Program-made: the position numbers and the translations under genes | Part shown: positions 61,121 through 64,000 of the stretch, piece after piece | How the letters are laid out: each line of letters opens with the position of its first letter | Numbering within the stretch: the stretch's first letter is position 1 | NCBI RefSeq assembly: GCF_034522235.1 | Contig: NZ_JAXHLN010000003.1 | Coordinates: 248,001-312,000, forward strand | Source of the DNA: Thiohalophilus sp. | GTDB lineage: Bacteria > Pseudomonadota > Gammaproteobacteria > UBA6429 > Thiohalophilaceae | Direction of reading: 5' to 3' | Length of the DNA: 64,000 nt | Notes under the pieces: generated by a model | Told to the model about the DNA's origin: nothing | The model's database searches: none | What the model saw: the letters and a program-made list of their open reading frames with translations, nothing else

Positions 61121-63220
61121 ATGATAAACCAGAGTGGTTATGCAAGCAGAATCATGAACGTCACCGGCATGCTGTCGGTGATGCTGTTGATGTTTCTGGT
61201 ATCGTCCCAGGCCCAGGCCCAAAATAGCCTGAGCGATATAAGCTATTCAACTCTCCCTGGCGACAAGGTGCAGATCAAGCTGAAACTGGATCGGCCGCTG
61301 GAGGCTGAACCGGCAAGCTTCACCATCGATAACCCGGCTCGCATCGCTTTCGATCTGCCCGATACCAAACTGAATCTTGGTGAGCGCACCAGGGATATCG
61401 GTATTGGCGTGGCCCGCAGTGTCACGACAGCGGAGGCTGGCGGCCGAACCCGGGTTGTTCTGAATCTTTCCAGTCTGGTGGGTTACAGCACCGCGTTGGA
61501 AGGCAATGATGTGGTGATTACCCTGAATGAAAGCGGCGAAACCCGTTTCTCCCGTGCCGGTGGGGCAGATCAGAAGAGAACTTTCAGCCAGGGTGCTTCG
61601 GTCAATGTGCTGGATCTTGATTTTCGTCGTGGCGCCTCGGGTGAAGGGCGGGTGGAAATGACTCTGGCTGATCCGAACACGGCCGTGGACATGAAGCGGC
61701 GCGGTAGTCAGGTGGTGGTGACACTGAAAAACAGTGTCCTGGATGAAAAACTGGAGCGGCGCGTCAATGTACAGGATTTTGCCACGCCGGTCAGTACCGT
61801 GGATGCCTTTAACCAGGGTAATGATGTACGCGTGATTATCAGCGCGACGGATGAGTTCGAACATATTGCTTATCAGGCGGACCAGAAATTGACTATCGAT
61901 CTCAAACCGATCGTCAAGGCCGAAGAAGAAGAGAAACAACGCCGACGAGAAGAGTATACGGGTGAAAAGCTGTCGCTCAACTTTCAGAATATTGAGGTGC
62001 GGGCGGTACTGCAATTAATCGCGGACTTTACCGGCATCAATATGGTGACCAGTGATACGGTCTCGGGGAATGTGACCCTGCGACTGAAAAACGTGCCCTG
62101 GGATCAGGCGCTGGATCTGATTCTCAAGACCAAGGGACTGGATAAACGTCAGAACGGAAATGTGATGCTGGTCGCGCCGGCCGAGGAGATCGCCGCGCGC
62201 GAGAAAATGGAGCTGGAGGCAAACCGGCAAGTCGAGGCGCTTGCCCCGTTGATTAGCGAGACGATCCAGGTCAATTATGCCAAGGCTTCGGAATTGGCTA
62301 GCCTGCTCAAGACAAAAGGCAGCGAACTCCTGTCCGAGCGCGGTAACGTGAGCGTTGATGAGCGTACCAACAAATTGCTGGTTCAGGAAACGGCGGAACG
62401 TATCGATGCCATTATCTCCCTGGTCAATGAGCTGGATGTGCCGGTGCGTCAGGTGCTGATTGAGTCGCGCATCGTGCTGGCCAGCACCAACTTCAGCAAG
62501 GAAGTCGGGGTGCGCTTCGGGGTGTCCCGAGACTATGTTGGCTCCGATGGTCGTGAACGGGCAACCTCCGGCAATTTGAATGCCGTCGATCAGCTGATTA
62601 ACAACGATACCTTGACGTCTCCGGATCGCTGGAACGTAAATTTACCCGCGGCAAGTTCTTCAGCCGGCACCATTGGCATGGCATTGGCAAGATTACCGTT
62701 CGGCACCCTGGTGGAGCTGGAGTTGTCCGCGGCCCAGGCCGAGGGGGAAACCGAAATCGTCTCCAGCCCGCGGGTCATCACCGCCAATCAGCAGGAGGCG
62801 GTGATCGAATCGGGGCAGGAAATTCCCTATCAGGAAGCCACTTCCAGCGGTGCGACCAGTGTTTCCTTCAAAAAGGCCGTGCTGAGTCTGACGGTGACAC
62901 CGCAAATCACCCCGGATGATCGGATTATCATGGATCTGGAAGTCAAGAGTGACAATCCTGACTTTGGTAATCTGGTTCTGGGTGTACCGCCAATCAATAC
63001 CCAGAACGTTCAGACCCAGGTGCTGATCAATAACGGTGAGACGATTGTGCTGGGCGGAGTTTATGAGCAGACCAAGAGTAACACCATCAACCGGGTGCCC
63101 TTCTTTGCGGACCTGCCAATAGTCGGGGCTCTGTTCAGAAGCAAGTCCGAACAAGATGAAAAGAACGAACTGTTGATCTTCGTGACGCCGAAGATCATCA
63201 AGGATGAGATGCAGATCTAG
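61121..63220 (+). CDS. pilQ: Type IV pilus secretin PilQ
   Basis: A 699-residue outer-membrane secretin. The signal peptide runs to SSQAQAQ; an internal ATG at 61154 (MNVTGMLSVM) would give a more usual leader. Two AMIN domains (~40-150 and ~165-270) bind peptidoglycan. An STN/N0 domain (LSLNFQNIEVRAVLQLIADF) and N1 domain follow, then the secretin core with VPVRQVLIESRIVLAST and the signature VPFFADLPIVGALFRSKSEQ. Confidence 0.96.
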   Translation: MINQSGYASRIMNVTGMLSVMLLMFLVSSQAQAQNSLSDISYSTLPGDKVQIKLKLDRPLEAEPASFTIDNPARIAFDLPDTKLNLGERTRDIGIGVARSVTTAEAGGRTRVVLNLSSLVGYSTALEGNDVVITLNESGETRFSRAGGADQKRTFSQGASVNVLDLDFRRGASGEGRVEMTLADPNTAVDMKRRGSQVVVTLKNSVLDEKLERRVNVQDFATPVSTVDAFNQGNDVRVIISATDEFEHIAYQADQKLTIDLKPIVKAEEEEKQRRREEYTGEKLSLNFQNIEVRAVLQLIADFTGINMVTSDTVSGNVTLRLKNVPWDQALDLILKTKGLDKRQNGNVMLVAPAEEIAAREKMELEANRQVEALAPLISETIQVNYAKASELASLLKTKGSELLSERGNVSVDERTNKLLVQETAERIDAIISLVNELDVPVRQVLIESRIVLASTNFSKEVGVRFGVSRDYVGSDGRERATSGNLNAVDQLINNDTLTSPDRWNVNLPAASSSAGTIGMALARLPFGTLVELELSAAQAEGETEIVSSPRVITANQQEAVIESGQEIPYQEATSSGATSVSFKKAVLSLTVTPQITPDDRIIMDLEVKSDNPDFGNLVLGVPPINTQNVQTQVLINNGETIVLGGVYEQTKSNTINRVPFFADLPIVGALFRSKSEQDEKNELLIFVTPKIIKDEMQI

Positions 63221-63227
63221 TCAGATC

Positions 63228-63267
63228 GGCCGGTAATGCCGCGAGGCATCACCGGCCGGATTGTTTT
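63228..63267 (+). terminator. Terminator after pilQ
   Basis: GGCCGGT-a-ATGCC pairs with GGCAT-c-ACCGGCC (12 bp, one mismatch) around GCGA, followed by GGATTG and T6. It separates pilMNOPQ from aroK, 12 bp before the aroK ATG. Confidence 0.85.
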
Positions 63268-63279
63268 TTCTGCGGCCTC

Positions 63280-63792
63280 ATGTCTTCAGTCAATAATATC
63301 TTTCTCGTCGGATTGATGGGGGCGGGTAAAACCACCATCGGCCGCCAGCTTGCTCAGGCCCTGGGCAAGGAATTCATGGACAGCGATCACGAAATCGAGG
63401 CACGCACCGGGGTGAATATCCCGTTGATCTTCGAGCTTGAAGGGGAAGCGGGATTTCGGGAGCGTGAATCGGCAGTGCTCGACGAGCTGACCGAACGTGA
63501 CAATGTGGTGCTGGCCACCGGCGGGGGTGCGGTACTGCGCGAGGAAAACCGCCGCCACATGAAACAGCGTGGAATGGTGGTCTATCTGCAGGCTGATGTC
63601 GAGCAGTTGCTGGAGCGCACCCGCAAAGACAAGAATCGGCCGTTGTTGCAGACCGGGGATCCTGAAGGCCGGTTGACCTGTTTGTTGCAGGAGCGGGAAC
63701 CGCTTTATCTCGAACTGGCGGATCTGGTAGTCAATACCGGCCAGGGCAATATCCGCAGCGTGGTCGATACAATTCTGGAAAAACTTGCCTGA
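63280..63792 (+). CDS. aroK: Shikimate kinase
   Basis: A 170-residue kinase. Walker A GLMGAGKTTIGRQLA (~11-25), shikimate-binding DSDHEIEARTGVNIPLIFE, catalytic-lid and adenine regions ERTRKDKNRPLLQ, and GGGAVLREENRRHM. Phosphorylates shikimate in aromatic amino-acid synthesis. The pilQ-aroK-aroB order is typical of gammaproteobacteria. Confidence 0.96.
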   Translation: MSSVNNIFLVGLMGAGKTTIGRQLAQALGKEFMDSDHEIEARTGVNIPLIFELEGEAGFRERESAVLDELTERDNVVLATGGGAVLREENRRHMKQRGMVVYLQADVEQLLERTRKDKNRPLLQTGDPEGRLTCLLQEREPLYLELADLVVNTGQGNIRSVVDTILEKLA

Positions 63793-63862
63793 GCCGTTGC
63801 TTCTCGCGCGCTGTGCCGACTATCCTGTATAATCTGACAGTTACCGGCGCAATGAAGGCAAC

Positions 63863-64000
63863 ATGATTACTCTCAACGTCGATCTGGGCGAACGCAGTTA
63901 TCCGATATTCATCGGCCAGCAGTTGCTGGGCGATGCCGAGCGGGTCAGCCCCTGTATTGCCGGCACCCAGGTGATGATTGTTACCAATGAAACGATTGCG
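63863..64000 (+). CDS. aroB: 3-dehydroquinate synthase (3' end outside window)
   Basis: The first 46 codons only: [20 protein letters not shown], later [10 protein letters not shown], which is the N-terminal strand-turn pattern of AroB. AAGG lies 7 nt upstream of the ATG. Shikimate pathway, second step. It lies 70 bp after aroK. Confidence 0.92.
   Translation, partial: MITLNVDLGERSYPIFIGQQLLGDAERVSPCIAGTQVMIVTNETIA

Overview
The window is a chromosomal stretch of a moderately GC-rich, sulfur-oxidising, respiratory gammaproteobacterium. I infer a Chromatiales/Ectothiorhodospira-like lineage from soxYZ with a Tat leader, tatABC, an FNR-controlled cbb3 oxidase, the rhlB/trxA/rho block, type IV pilus genes and the gammaproteobacterial families YrdA, SrkA, PrlC, DUF3135 and the YgiM-like SH3 protein. 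I see no rRNA, tRNA, CRISPR array, prophage or insertion sequence.

Layout. 1-3.3 kb: repair glycosylase (cut by the left edge), YrdA, glutathione reductase and two small unknowns, one a truncated GNAT. 3.4-6.4 kb: two tandem multicopper-oxidase-like proteins and a Crp/Fnr regulator. 6.5-14.8 kb: srkA, prlC, a YgiM-like protein, an xthA remnant, ubiD, an orphan ParA, a DUF4136 lipoprotein and an esterase. 14.9-18.9 kb: soxZ, soxY, a stand-alone encapsulated-ferritin homologue, a 49-residue membrane protein and a thioredoxin/beta-propeller/DUF192 operon. 19.1-24.8 kb: sucA-sucB-lpdA. 25-28.8 kb: a membrane-anchored GltB-like FMN protein overlapping a GGDEF/EAL protein. 28.9-35.1 kb: a stress-regulon island. 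35.1-41.6 kb: tatABC, a HIT protein and hisBHAFIE on one strand. 41.8-48.5 kb: fnr and the ccoNOQP-ccoG-fixH cluster. 48.5-54.9 kb: rhlB, trxA, rho, DUF3135, rpmE, a nuclease and malic enzyme. 54.9-64 kb: an unknown, PBP1a, pilMNOPQ, aroK and the start of aroB.

The most interesting region is 28.9-35.1 kb. It holds an ECF sigma factor, a 58-residue zinc-finger anti-sigma, and a precursor-like protein with six EGKCG repeats (HvfA-type, a copper-binding RiPP family) followed by a DoxX protein. The HvfA maturation enzymes, expected between the last two, are absent. I found one bipartite motif, TGTAAGG(A/T)-N13-(A/G)CG(A/T)C(C/T)AA, with exactly the same spacer at four places: upstream of the sigma operon, divergently towards the EAL gene, upstream of the EGKCG gene and upstream of an acetolactate-synthase-like gene. 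It reads as a local ECF regulon. The leader of the EGKCG gene also contains two perfect 8-bp stems in crossed (pseudoknot) order. Around the synthase gene, four neighbouring genes (AhpD-like, aldehyde dehydrogenase, Old Yellow Enzyme, probable TetR) survive only as fragments.

A second unusual unit is the pair of multicopper-oxidase-like proteins. One has a Tat signal and lacks the type 1 copper cysteine. Its partner has the cysteine but no signal peptide. This suggests a two-protein enzyme exported as a complex. Other oddities are the encapsulated ferritin without an encapsulin, a poly-G frameshift in ccoP, a transcription terminator lying inside the signal-peptide codons of a nuclease gene, and several families of intergenic inverted and heptameric repeats.
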